A stretch of DNA of 21,551 bases from Lachnospiraceae bacterium UBA6998 (GCA_002448395.1 DJXS01000116.1:1-21551), one strand, 5' to 3'. Shown: positions 1 to 7,318, numbered from the stretch's first letter. The notes: generated by a model not told the origin, from the letters alone. A program made the numbers and translations.

Positions 1-562
1 ACTTTTTAATCAGGGAGTTGCCCAGCGGGCCGCCGATCAAACTTCCCGCGATAAGGCCGAAAGTAGCCGCAGCTGTTGCAATTGTCGTGGCACCCTGAAT
101 GCCGAAGTCCTCTATGACAGGGCCGAAGGCTCCCGCCGTCCCGTGTCCGCCTACCATGGGAACGGAGCCGGTACAAAGGCCGATCAGCGGATCAACACCT
201 AAAACGCGCGAGACACCGACAGCCAGGACATTCTGCAGGATGATCAGGAGAATGACCTGTACAAGGAAGATGATCAGGTCCTTCCCACCCTCCTTGAGGA
301 CAGCCAGGTTGGCCTGAAATCCCACGGAAGTAAAGAAAAACACCATGCAGATCTCACGGAAAGTGTCGTCATAAATAAACTCGACGACGCCCGTCACATA
401 GAGAATACAGGAAATGATGGCGATCACCAGTCCGCCGACCACAGGTGCCGGGATGCAGAAGGTCTCCAGGAAACGGATCCTTTTGCGAAGAAACTGTCCC
501 AGCATCAGGACACCGACAGCGATGGCAAGGGTAAGATACTTGTTAATCTCGATTGTGATCAT
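1..562 (-). CDS. gltS: GltS-type sodium/glutamate symporter (N-terminal part, runs off left edge)
   Basis: About 187 residues from the start codon are visible and the rest lies outside the window; GltS proteins are usually about 400 residues. I translated this by hand from the minus strand. It is very hydrophobic, with several predicted membrane helices and the motif VPMVGGHGTAGAFGP, which is typical of the GltS family of Na+-coupled glutamate importers in the cytoplasmic membrane. The ATG at 562 follows GGAGGGG with a five-base spacer. The stop of the TAXI lipoprotein gene (575) lies 12 bases upstream, inside the ribosome binding region, so the two are almost surely co-transcribed and may be translationally coupled. 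Family assignment is confident. Glutamate as substrate is the family expectation, not shown by the sequence. Confidence 0.9.
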   Translation of the reverse strand, partial: MITIEINKYLTLAIAVGVLMLGQFLRKRIRFLETFCIPAPVVGGLVIAIISCILYVTGVVEFIYDDTFREICMVFFFTSVGFQANLAVLKEGGKDLIIFLVQVILLIILQNVLAVGVSRVLGVDPLIGLCTGSVPMVGGHGTAGAFGPVIEDFGIQGATTIATAAATFGLIAGSLIGGPLGNSLIKK

Positions 563-574
563 GATCGCCCCTCC

Positions 575-1543
575 TTACTCTCCGGATGTCTGTACAGTAA
601 TGCCGCATTCCTGGTAGTACTGTGCTGCGCCGGGATGGAAAGGGATCGTGACTGACTCCACAGCTTTCTGTTCCTGAAGGTCGAATTCCACCGGAACTGC
701 GTCGTTGAGCGCCGCCTTCTCCTTAAAGAGGGCGCCTGTGATCGTATAGATCTTATCTGCAGGGATCTTGTCCGATGCCAGAAGGACCGACATTACCGCC
801 AGCGTCGTCACGTCGCTGTCCTGTCCTTTGTAAGTTCCTGCAGGTATCACTGCTTTTGCATAGAATCCGTAGGCTCCTGTCAAAAGATCGCTCTGCTGTC
901 CCTCGATCGGAATGAGGTTTACAGGCGTCGACCCGGAGAGATCTGTGATGACCTGGGCCGGTGCGCCGGCTGTGCAGAACATCGCGTCGATGCTCCCATC
1001 GCCGAGCGCTTTTGACGCCTCTGCGTAAGTCATGTTCTGAACTGTCAGCATGTTGGATGTAAGCCCATAAGCCTGCAGGATCTGCGCCGCGTTCTTCTGT
1101 GTACCGGAATCCGCTTCGCCCACACTCACTTTCTTCCCGGCGAGGTCACTCACAGAAGCAATTCCCGAATCCGCTCTCACCACGATCTGCACCGGTTCCG
1201 GATACAGCGACGCGATCGCGGAGTATCCCTTCATTGCCTGCGTATCCAGCGTGCCTGAGTACATCTCGTCAATGACATCGGACTGGGCGATCGCCAGCTC
1301 CAGATAATCCTGAGAGAGCAGACGGATATTTGCCGCCGAACCGGCCGTCGTCTTTACTTCGACATTGACCTTATAGGGATCTTTCTGAAGCGTCTGGGAC
1401 AAAGCCTTGCCAAGAGAGTTGTAGTTGCCGCCCTCTCCTGCTGTACCGATGCGGAGCCTTCCCTTCTGTCCGCAGGCCGTCAGCGCTGCCAGAACAAAAA
1501 GGAACGCCATTATAAGTGCTGTTTTCTTTTTCAATCCTTTCAA
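575..1543 (-). CDS. TAXI-family solute-binding lipoprotein
   Basis: A lipoprotein signal (positively charged start, hydrophobic stretch, LTAC lipobox) is followed by a periplasmic-binding-like fold of the TAXI (TRAP-associated extracytoplasmic immunogenic) family. Typical traits are the early RIGTAGEGGNYNSLGKALS segment, GSAANIRLL, and the late phrase VTIPFHPGAAQYY near the C-terminus. TAXI proteins normally serve TRAP transporters with DctM-type membrane subunits. None is seen here; the next gene, 12 bases downstream, is GltS. A Thermus TAXI member is known to bind glutamate/glutamine, which fits that neighbour. Start: an ATG at 1549 is only two bases from AAGGAGG, whereas the in-frame TTG at 1543 has an eight-base spacer, so I prefer TTG (about 322 residues). 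A -35/-10 promoter lies just upstream. Confidence 0.9.
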   Translation of the reverse strand: MKGLKKKTALIMAFLFVLAALTACGQKGRLRIGTAGEGGNYNSLGKALSQTLQKDPYKVNVEVKTTAGSAANIRLLSQDYLELAIAQSDVIDEMYSGTLDTQAMKGYSAIASLYPEPVQIVVRADSGIASVSDLAGKKVSVGEADSGTQKNAAQILQAYGLTSNMLTVQNMTYAEASKALGDGSIDAMFCTAGAPAQVITDLSGSTPVNLIPIEGQQSDLLTGAYGFYAKAVIPAGTYKGQDSDVTTLAVMSVLLASDKIPADKIYTITGALFKEKAALNDAVPVEFDLQEQKAVESVTIPFHPGAAQYYQECGITVQTSGE

Positions 1544-1614
1544 ATGCATCCCCTCCTTACACTACTTTGCCAAATAACAGTCTCATTCCATAACACTTCA
1601 CGTATGATGTATCT

Positions 1615-1643
1615 ATTATCCACTATTTCACATTAAAGTGCAA
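1615..1643 (-). promoter_or_regulatory. Sigma-A-type promoter of the TAXI-gltS operon
   Basis: On the minus strand, TTGCAC (1643-1638) and GATAAT (1620-1615) are separated by exactly 17 bases, a near-consensus housekeeping promoter. It leaves an untranslated leader of roughly 65 bases before the TAXI start. It lies beyond the terminator of the HD gene, so TAXI-gltS is an independent unit. Confidence 0.7.
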
Positions 1644-1665
1644 AAGGATTAGTGCTGCTGAGATC

Positions 1666-1696
1666 AAAAAAGCCCGGAACCGCGGCGCAGTTCCGG
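1666..1696 (-). terminator. Rho-independent terminator of the nhaC-HD operon
   Basis: The inverted repeat CCGGAAC (1674-1680) / GTTCCGG (1690-1696) with a GC-rich nine-base loop is followed on the minus strand by a run of six T. It sits 18 bases past the stop of the HD-domain gene. Confidence 0.8.
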
Positions 1697-1713
1697 ACCT
1701 CATAATGTGGATA

Positions 1714-2220
1714 TTATTTTCTATCGCGAATCCTGTCTCTGATCTTTCTGGCAATTCTTCCCGCTCTTTTGATCTCAGGCCGTGCGAACTCCCTGGCTGC
1801 CACGTCCTTGTCCGCAAGACTGACCAGGATCGCCTCTTTGGACTTGGGAGGATGGGCAAATGTCAGCGGCCACATGTGTCCCCTGATAATGTTCTTCTCC
1901 TTATCAGTCAGCTTAAAATCTTTGTCCGCTTTCTCTATTGCGATCTGCGGGTGACTTGTTCCGTGTTTATATGCGGTAAGACCCTGTTCCTTAATGCTGT
2001 ACTGATAATAATCGTGCAGCATAGCTCCGCGCGCCAGTTCTTTCTCGTCAATCTTCCATTCGAGCTTCTCAGCCAGCTCAAAAGCCCGCCTGGCTACTGC
2101 TACGCAGTGATCCAGCGTATTGCTGCCATGGTGCTGCGGAAACTTGCAGAGCCTGATGATCCTGGGGTCACTGAGCAGTTTCTCCAGTTCGCTGTCAAAA
2201 AGTTCCTTATCATTTGTCAT
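1714..2220 (-). CDS. HD-domain phosphohydrolase family protein
   Basis: A 168-residue cytosolic protein with a compact HD domain: His38 (TLDHC), the His69-Asp70 doublet (AMLHDYY), His115 (RGHMWPL) and Asp137 (LADKD). These fit the metal-binding H...HD...D pattern of the HD phosphohydrolase superfamily, whose members cleave phosphoesters of nucleotides and related molecules. The substrate cannot be read from the sequence. The C-terminal 20 residues are very basic (repeated R/K). The frame is open to a GTG at 2232 that overlaps the nhaC stop, but the ATG at 2220 has AGAGGTG nine bases upstream and is preferred. It is tightly linked to the upstream nhaC gene, so it is expressed with the antiporter. 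It ends in a strong terminator. Confidence 0.85.
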   Translation of the reverse strand: MTNDKELFDSELEKLLSDPRIIRLCKFPQHHGSNTLDHCVAVARRAFELAEKLEWKIDEKELARGAMLHDYYQYSIKEQGLTAYKHGTSHPQIAIEKADKDFKLTDKEKNIIRGHMWPLTFAHPPKSKEAILVSLADKDVAAREFARPEIKRAGRIARKIRDRIRDRK

Positions 2221-2228
2221 ACACCGCT

Positions 2229-3542
2229 TCACCTCTCTTTCTGAATAGAGATCACCACAAATACCAGAAGTACAAACGGGTAGATCAGGAAGGGGATCAG
2301 CGAGACACTGGTCAGCTTCGCGATATTCGCCGCCACCAGCAGTTGCGCTCCGTAGGGTATTATCCCTTGCGCGATGCAGGAGCAGGTGTCGAGAAGCGAT
2401 GCTGTCTGTCTGGGATCCACTCCGTATTCTTTCGTAATATCTCTGGCTATAGGTGCCGAAATAACGATTGCAACCGTATTATTGGCCGTTGCAATATCCA
2501 TAAACGCCGTCAAAAAAGCAATGCCGTACATTCCGCCGCGCTTGCTGTCCGCTTTCTTGCGTATAAAGGCGAGGATTGCCTCGAATCCCCCGTTTTCCTT
2601 CATAAGCGCCGCGATGGATGCCACCAGGATCGTCACGATCATAGTCTCGAACATCCCGTTGATCCCGCTTCCCATCGAAGCCAGCGCCGTCGCGTAGGTC
2701 AGAGAACCGGTAAAGATCCCGACCAGCACGAAGAGAAGGATACCTGCCATCAGCACCAGAAATACATTGATCCCCAGGATTGACATAGCCAGTACGATGA
2801 AATAGGGAAGCGCCTGCCAGATATTGAATTCAAAGGTGCCGATGGAGACTCCCCTGCTCATGAATGCATAAACGACCAGAATGATCAGTGTAATGATCGC
2901 GGCGGGAAGAGCTACTCTTATATTTGTACGAAATTTGTCCTTCATTTCCACACCCTGCGTCTTGGTCGCGGCAATGGTGGTATCTGAAATAAAGGAGAGA
3001 TTATCTCCGAACATCGCGCCGCCGACTACAATTCCGACACAAAAAGGAAGGGGCAGGCCGCCGTTTTGCGAGACAGCGCAGGCAATCGGCGCGAGGACCG
3101 AGATCGTGCCAACACTGGTACCCATGGCCATGGAGATCAGGCATGCGATCACGAACAGACCAGGGACTGCGAATCTTCCGGGAATGATATTGAGCAGCAG
3201 GTTGGCAGTGCTGGAAGCTCCTCCCGCCTGCGAAGCAATCCCGCTGAAAGCGCCCGCCATCAGGAAGATAAACAGCATGGTCACAATATTGTCATCGCCG
3301 ATCCCCTTCGCACAGATATGGATCTTCTCGTCGAAAGTGCGCTCCTTGTTCTGCAGAAAAGCCGCGATCAGGGCGATTGAAAAAGCGAGCACCACAGAGA
3401 CCACGTAAAACCCCATTTGCCCTTCTTCGGGCCTTATGTACTCGAAAAAGATCCCGTTTCCGAGATAGACCACGAGAAAGAGAAGTATAGGAAGAAGCGC
3501 TGAAGGGTTTGCCTGAGGTGCCGATGCTTGAGACTGATTCAT
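2229..3542 (-). CDS. nhaC: NhaC-family Na+/H+ antiporter
   Basis: A 437-residue integral membrane protein with about 11-12 hydrophobic segments. Family marks are MAMGTSVGTISVLAPIA (near 138-154) and the GDNLSFISDTTIAATKTQG segment (179-197), which is diagnostic for NhaC/YuiF-type exchangers (IT superfamily). It probably exchanges Na+ for H+; related members swap amino- or organic acids, so the substrate is inferred. The ATG at 3542 follows GAGG with a seven-base spacer. It is the first gene of a two-gene unit with the HD protein, whose reading frame begins immediately at its stop. An extended -10 (TGTTATAAT) and a terminator-like hairpin lie in its upstream region. Confidence 0.88.
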   Translation of the reverse strand: MNQSQASAPQANPSALLPILLFLVVYLGNGIFFEYIRPEEGQMGFYVVSVVLAFSIALIAAFLQNKERTFDEKIHICAKGIGDDNIVTMLFIFLMAGAFSGIASQAGGASSTANLLLNIIPGRFAVPGLFVIACLISMAMGTSVGTISVLAPIACAVSQNGGLPLPFCVGIVVGGAMFGDNLSFISDTTIAATKTQGVEMKDKFRTNIRVALPAAIITLIILVVYAFMSRGVSIGTFEFNIWQALPYFIVLAMSILGINVFLVLMAGILLFVLVGIFTGSLTYATALASMGSGINGMFETMIVTILVASIAALMKENGGFEAILAFIRKKADSKRGGMYGIAFLTAFMDIATANNTVAIVISAPIARDITKEYGVDPRQTASLLDTCSCIAQGIIPYGAQLLVAANIAKLTSVSLIPFLIYPFVLLVFVVISIQKER

Positions 3543-3594
3543 ATGTAAACCTCGATATTAAAATCAAACATAATTAAAATTGCAACAATAAATT

Positions 3595-3603
3595 ATTATA
3601 ACA
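3595..3603 (-). promoter_or_regulatory. Extended -10 promoter element upstream of nhaC
   Basis: TGTTATAAT on the minus strand is a consensus extended -10. No good -35 is visible, which extended -10 promoters tolerate. It overlaps the T-tract end of the hairpin at 3608-3643 and would give a leader of about 45 bases. Confidence 0.5.
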
Positions 3604-3643
3604 CAAAAAGACAGCCGGAAGCCATAAAACCTCCGGCTGTCTT
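3604..3643 (-). terminator. Terminator-like hairpin in the nhaC upstream region
   Basis: A 12-bp perfect stem, 3608-3619 paired with 3632-3643, has a 12-base loop and is followed on the minus strand by five T. On the plus strand the tail is only CTTATAAC, so it works for minus-strand transcripts. No convincing minus-strand gene lies between it and the plus-strand esterase start, so it ends either a short leader/small RNA or an attenuated nhaC transcript. Confidence 0.6.
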
Positions 3644-3804
3644 ATAACTATGATCTCTCGCCAGCAACTCCGGATCTTCCTGTTTTCCTTAGAAATATCC
3701 ATATTGATCCCCTTTATACTGTTGCTATACACCCCTATATGTCATAATGAATCTGTTAACTCTAGTATACAGTTTTTTTGTTCACGTGAGACATAGAAGA
3801 AGCC

Positions 3805-4587
3805 ATGATTCAAAGAAAAGAATTCTATATAAGCTGCGACGGGATCCGTCTGCACTGTAAACTGGACCGCCCGGTCCCTGAACCTTCGCGCGCATCACAC
3901 TCCGGCAAAATACCGATGGTCCTGGTCATTCCCGGCCTCACCGGTCATATGGAAGAGCCGCACATCGCCGCGATCGCGGAAGCCCTGCCCCGAAACGGCT
4001 ATGCTTCCCTGCGCGTCGAGCTCTACGGCCATGGAAAGAGCGGAGGAGATTTCCATGACCATACTCTCCTTCATTGGGCGCTGGAACTGATGGAAGTAAT
4101 AGACTATGCCCGAAAACTCGATTATGTCTCAGAGCTCTATCTCTGCGGCCATTCCCAGGGCGGTACGGCTGCCGTTCTCGGCGCAGGGCTTAAACCTGAC
4201 GCGCTCCGCGGGCTCATTTTGCTGGCACCCGCCATGCTGATGAAGGAGAACGCCATGACAGGCGGCTTCCCGGAAAGATTTTTCGATCCCGAACGGATTC
4301 CCGACGAGACGCTGGTCTTTGACGAGCAGCCTATCTCAGGAAACTATTATCGTGTGAACAGGCTTTTACCCTTCGACGATGCGATCCGGCTCTACGGAAA
4401 CAGGCCGGTCCTGGTGGTCCACTCGGTGACAGACGAACTTGTCCCTTTCCGATACGGAACAGAGACCGCAGCAGCTTATCAGAACGCGGAACTCGTCGCT
4501 ATTGAAGAGGACGACCACTGTTTTGAGACACACATCGATCTGGTAACTGAAACTATGATCCGGTTTCTGGATAGGATTCACGGATAG
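3805..4587 (+). CDS. Est1E-like alpha/beta hydrolase (feruloyl/cinnamoyl esterase family)
   Basis: A 260-residue protein with no signal peptide, so cytosolic. The alpha/beta-hydrolase triad is readable: Ser117 in GHSQGG, Asp210 in SVTDELVP and His238 in DDHCF, with an oxyanion region at GLTGH (44-48). The blocks around YGHGKS, DHTLLHW and VDYARKLD closely follow what I recall of Butyrivibrio proteoclasticus Est1E, a feruloyl esterase, and of Lactobacillus cinnamoyl esterases. It likely hydrolyses hydroxycinnamate or similar esters taken into the cell; exact substrate unproven. The ribosome binding site before ATG 3805 is weak (AGAAGAAG, very close). It is convergent with the HTH gene, and both end at a shared hairpin. 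Confidence 0.85.
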   Translation: MIQRKEFYISCDGIRLHCKLDRPVPEPSRASHSGKIPMVLVIPGLTGHMEEPHIAAIAEALPRNGYASLRVELYGHGKSGGDFHDHTLLHWALELMEVIDYARKLDYVSELYLCGHSQGGTAAVLGAGLKPDALRGLILLAPAMLMKENAMTGGFPERFFDPERIPDETLVFDEQPISGNYYRVNRLLPFDDAIRLYGNRPVLVVHSVTDELVPFRYGTETAAAYQNAELVAIEEDDHCFETHIDLVTETMIRFLDRIHG

Positions 4588-4600
4588 GCTGCTCGCAGAC

Positions 4601-4645
4601 ACAAAAAAGAAGCCTTGCTCTGCACGAACAAGGCTTCCTTTTATT
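4601..4645. terminator. Bidirectional terminator between convergent genes
   Basis: GAAGCCTTG (4609-4617) pairs with CAAGGCTTC (4629-4637) around an 11-base loop. The plus strand continues CTTTTATTTG and the minus strand reads into six T, so it can stop both the esterase and the HTH transcript. Confidence 0.8.
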
Positions 4646-4654
4646 TGTTCTAAC

Positions 4655-5269
4655 TTACTTACCAGCTTTTCCAAGCATCTCCATCAGCGCATTCATTGTA
4701 TCCTTTCCGGCCGCGCCTCCCGAGCTTCCTCCCGTCTTTCCGGACAGAAGCGCGCTCAGAAGATCCGATGTCCCGGAAGACCCCGAATTACCGGAACTTC
4801 CGGATGATCCAGAGCCCTTGGCAGATAAAAGCGCACCGATCAGCTCGATCGCGTTGCTGTCTCCTTCGAGCAGATTGATGGCAGCTTTCTTGGTCTTGGC
4901 ATCTGCCTTACGGTATAATTGGACGAGTTTCTTCTCTGTGGCTGTCAGCTTAAGGGTGTCCAAAGTGTCCTTGACAGCGGCCGGCTTTTTCGCTGCTGTA
5001 GTCTTCTTTGCCGCAGTTTCTGTCTTAGAAGAAGTTTTTGCAGTACTGGTCTTCCCGCCGCCCGTCGCCGCATCCAGCAGCGATTTCTGCGTAACACCGA
5101 GGGCCTTCGCCATCTGTTTGAGCACGCTCTGCGCCGGCTCCTTTTCGCCGCGCTCTATCTTGCTGACGTCGGAGGCTGTGAGGCCGTCAACCTTTTCCGC
5201 GAGACCTGCTTGTGTGAAGCCTTTCTCTGTACGCGCCTTTTTGACAAGATCGCCTAATTTTTTGGACAT
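4655..5269 (-). CDS. XRE-type helix-turn-helix DNA-binding protein with Lys/Ala- and Ser/Gly-rich tails
   Basis: A 204-residue protein. Residues about 5-60 form a Cro/CI (XRE) helix-turn-helix, with TQAGLAEKV and the typical VSKIERGEKEP recognition-helix end. A Lys/Ala/Thr-rich stretch (about 72-98) reminiscent of histone-tail sequence follows, then a short helical block (107-136, TEKKLVQLYRK) often found after HTH domains in such regulators, then a Ser/Gly-rich linker (152-186) and two short hydrophobic helices (DLLSALLSG, MNALMEMLG). The ATG at 5269 has AGGGGG eight bases upstream; an in-frame ATG 27 bases earlier lacks this. It is probably a transcription factor, with unknown targets. A hairpin-forming inverted repeat in its leader could be its own operator. 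Confidence 0.85.
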   Translation of the reverse strand: MSKKLGDLVKKARTEKGFTQAGLAEKVDGLTASDVSKIERGEKEPAQSVLKQMAKALGVTQKSLLDAATGGGKTSTAKTSSKTETAAKKTTAAKKPAAVKDTLDTLKLTATEKKLVQLYRKADAKTKKAAINLLEGDSNAIELIGALLSAKGSGSSGSSGNSGSSGTSDLLSALLSGKTGGSSGGAAGKDTMNALMEMLGKAGK

Positions 5270-5303
5270 GGATTCATCCCCCTTTCTGCTGCTCACTGCT
5301 TAA

Positions 5304-5318
5304 GCGGCATCCTGCCGC
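5304..5318. promoter_or_regulatory. Inverted repeat in the leader of the HTH gene
   Basis: GCGGCA-TCC-TGCCGC is a 6-bp perfect inverted repeat between the -10 box (5342-5347) and the ribosome binding site of the HTH gene. It could be an autoregulatory operator or an RNA hairpin; nothing in the sequence decides. Confidence 0.35.
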
Positions 5319-5341
5319 ATAATTCTTTATACTTATATCTG

Positions 5342-5347
5342 ATTATA
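5342..5347 (-). promoter_or_regulatory. -10 box of the HTH gene promoter
   Basis: A perfect TATAAT on the minus strand. A TTGCAA lies upstream but only 14 bases away, so the -35 is uncertain. Confidence 0.45.
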
Positions 5348-5500
5348 CAACGCCCGTCTGCTTGCAAAAAGGCATTGATGCTGTATCTTTACATCAATCC
5401 TCTAAATCACTATGTTAAACAATATATTGAATGCACAGTTTCATCACATATTTGTATTTCCTATGCCTCTAATGAATAGCAAAATATCTAATATAAGTAT

Positions 5501-5529
5501 TTTACAATATCCCGTCCGTGAATTATCAT
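5501..5529 (+). promoter_or_regulatory. Promoter of the secreted esterase gene
   Basis: TTTACA (5501-5506) and TATCAT (5524-5529) are separated by 17 bases. The start point would fall only about 5-7 bases before the GGAGG at 5541, giving a very short leader. Confidence 0.5.
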
Positions 5530-5556
5530 CAAGAAAAAAAGGAGGACAAACAGACA

Positions 5557-6612
5557 ATGAAAATATTCCAGACAAAAATGATCAGCGTTCTGCTTCTGAG
5601 CGCAGTGCTCCTCTCCTCCTGCGGATCCGCGACTGCTGCGGCCTCCGCACAGGAAAACACCGAAACGGCTGCAGAAGCCGCATCCGTTCAGGACGCTGAA
5701 ACGCCTGATACCGCATCCGATTCAAAACAGGAAAATACAGATACTTCCGATACTTCCGCCGCAGAGGCCCAGAGCCTTAGCGGTATCTACGCCATGCCCA
5801 CTTACGATACTGTTCCCGAAGAACTCCTCGAATGGCACGACGACGTGGATTACGGCACGATCGACGAAAATGTAGAATACTATTCCACAACCGCAGGCGA
5901 CATCAAATACTGCAACGTGCTCCTGCCCGCCGGTTATGACGAATCTCAGGAATACCCCGTTTTCTACATGATCCACGGATGGGGCGGCGCATATGACTCC
6001 CATGTATATGACGGCTCAAGCCTGCAGATCCTTTACGGCAACATGCTTAACGAAGGTCTCACCGTTCCGATGATCATAGTCGGCGTCGACATGTACACTG
6101 ATCCTCTGGCAGACAAGGATTCCAAATCCGAGGAAGAGATGCGCCTCTCCTATGACAAGACGGTCGAAGACGTCGGTCTGGACCTGATGCCTTTCATCGA
6201 AGAGCGCTACAGCGTTAAGACCGGACGCCTGAACACAGCGATCTCCGGAGTTTCCCAGGGCGCAACGACTTCCCTTGCCACAGGTTTCAGATGGCAGTCC
6301 AAAATAGCGTATATTGCAAGCCTTGCTCCCGACCCGGGCGTAATTCCCACCCCTTACTACGCGGGAACATACTGGAACTGGCCCATCTTCGACGAATTCT
6401 TTATCGAATCCGAAGAGACTATGCCCCGCTACATCTACCTGTCCGTAGGCACCGAAGACCCCTGGAACGTTGAGGTCACCGCTTACTACGGAGAAAAAAT
6501 GGATGAAAAAGGCATCCCCAACCAGAATGACCTTGTGGAAGGCTATGGTCACGACGGCGACTTCTGGGACCTTGGCCACTACAACTTCCTGCAGAAGATC
6601 TTCCGGGACTAA
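5557..6612 (+). CDS. Secreted lipoprotein esterase, Esterase D / feruloyl esterase fold
   Basis: A 351-residue lipoprotein (Cys22 after LLSS) with a low-complexity Ala/Glu/Asp/Thr spacer (about 23-75) that holds the enzyme away from the membrane. The catalytic domain matches the putative esterase family (PF00756, with Esterase D and xylanase-linked feruloyl esterases): FYMIHGWGG oxyanion loop, nucleophile Ser233 in SGVSQG, probable Asp301 in GTEDPW and His332 in GYGHDGDFW. It likely cleaves acyl esters, possibly feruloyl or acetyl groups on plant polysaccharide, outside the cell. The ATG at 5557 follows GGAGG by 11 bases; the longer frame from GTG 5518 would precede the Shine-Dalgarno and spoil the signal peptide. 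It is a single-gene transcript ending in a strong terminator, with the HTH gene divergent upstream. Confidence 0.85.
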   Translation: MKIFQTKMISVLLLSAVLLSSCGSATAAASAQENTETAAEAASVQDAETPDTASDSKQENTDTSDTSAAEAQSLSGIYAMPTYDTVPEELLEWHDDVDYGTIDENVEYYSTTAGDIKYCNVLLPAGYDESQEYPVFYMIHGWGGAYDSHVYDGSSLQILYGNMLNEGLTVPMIIVGVDMYTDPLADKDSKSEEEMRLSYDKTVEDVGLDLMPFIEERYSVKTGRLNTAISGVSQGATTSLATGFRWQSKIAYIASLAPDPGVIPTPYYAGTYWNWPIFDEFFIESEETMPRYIYLSVGTEDPWNVEVTAYYGEKMDEKGIPNQNDLVEGYGHDGDFWDLGHYNFLQKIFRD

Positions 6613-6647
6613 AAAAATCGGAGAAACATCTCGGCTCAGACAAAGAG

Positions 6648-6684
6648 ACCGGCGCATCCCCAATAGGGACGCGCCGGTTTTTTC
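6648..6684 (+). terminator. Terminator of the secreted esterase gene
   Basis: The 13-base arms 6648-6660 and 6666-6678 pair with a single A-C mismatch around the loop CAATA, followed by six T on the plus strand. Confidence 0.85.
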
Positions 6685-6711
6685 ATTTACGTTTTCATTC
6701 ACGCAGCACTC

Positions 6712-7311
6712 TCAAGCCATCTCAAAGATAAGAATCCTCTCCCGTTTGTCTATATTCTCATAGAGTCCCGTGCAGTCGATCTCATCCACAAACTGCAGTC
6801 CGTCCGCAGTCATAAGAGCCGCCATCTCGGCCTCAAAGGGATAGTAAAAGAACAGATACATCTGTCTGGGATTCTCATAGTAAGACTGCTGAATTTTGCC
6901 AAGGACGGCCCGCAGGATCTCCTCTGCAAATGGATTGAAGAAATAAAAGCAGTCCTCATCCTCGATTTGATAATTCCTGGCATCCACGCACACAAAGCGA
7001 ATTCCCTTTTTATATACTGCCGGAAGCTTCGACTGCTCAAGATTCTTCACCGCTTCTTCACAGAGTTCCTGATCAAACTCGATTCCCGTCGCGCGGCAGC
7101 CTGTCCTGGAACTGAGAAAGATCGCTGTGCGCCCCTTCCCGCATCCATAGTCGAGCACATAACTATCGGAAGAAATGTAACCGCTGTCAGCAAGAGCCTC
7201 CAGAATACAGTAATCCGTGGGCTCATAGGGATTGCAGGCTTCTTCGATAAAGTGATCGACTTTCCCTGCGGTCCTGATATTCAGTTTCTTCTCCCACCAC
7301 TGTTCCGACAT
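6712..7311 (-). CDS. Class I SAM-dependent methyltransferase
   Basis: A 199-residue protein with a Rossmann-type SAM site: motif I VLDYGCGKG (52-60), the acidic post-I residue Glu78 in GIEFD, Asp110 in FVCVDA, and NPF (126-128) in the motif IV position. NPF/NPPF there often marks enzymes acting on amide or ring nitrogen, but the substrate cannot be named. No signal or membrane segment, so cytosolic. It begins seven bases after the stop of the nitroreductase gene with only a weak ribosome site (GAGAA), so translation probably depends on coupling. Its end lies close to the opposing esterase terminator. Confidence 0.82.
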   Translation of the reverse strand: MSEQWWEKKLNIRTAGKVDHFIEEACNPYEPTDYCILEALADSGYISSDSYVLDYGCGKGRTAIFLSSRTGCRATGIEFDQELCEEAVKNLEQSKLPAVYKKGIRFVCVDARNYQIEDEDCFYFFNPFAEEILRAVLGKIQQSYYENPRQMYLFFYYPFEAEMAALMTADGLQFVDEIDCTGLYENIDKRERILIFEMA

Positions 7312-7318
7312 TGAATTC

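Noticed and set aside
1623..1859. Small minus-strand frame between the TAXI and HD genes
   Set aside because: It overlaps the HD gene in another frame and runs through its terminator, with no supporting start signals.
2214..2783. Plus-strand frame opposite nhaC
   Set aside because: The product is rich in Asp, His and Arg with no fold signature, as expected for the reverse of membrane-protein codons.
3574..3702. Possible 42-residue leader peptide upstream of nhaC (minus strand)
   Set aside because: It has a start and weak ribosome site but reads through the terminator stem and shows no peptide logic such as repeated regulatory codons; kept only as part of the leader finding, not called as a gene.
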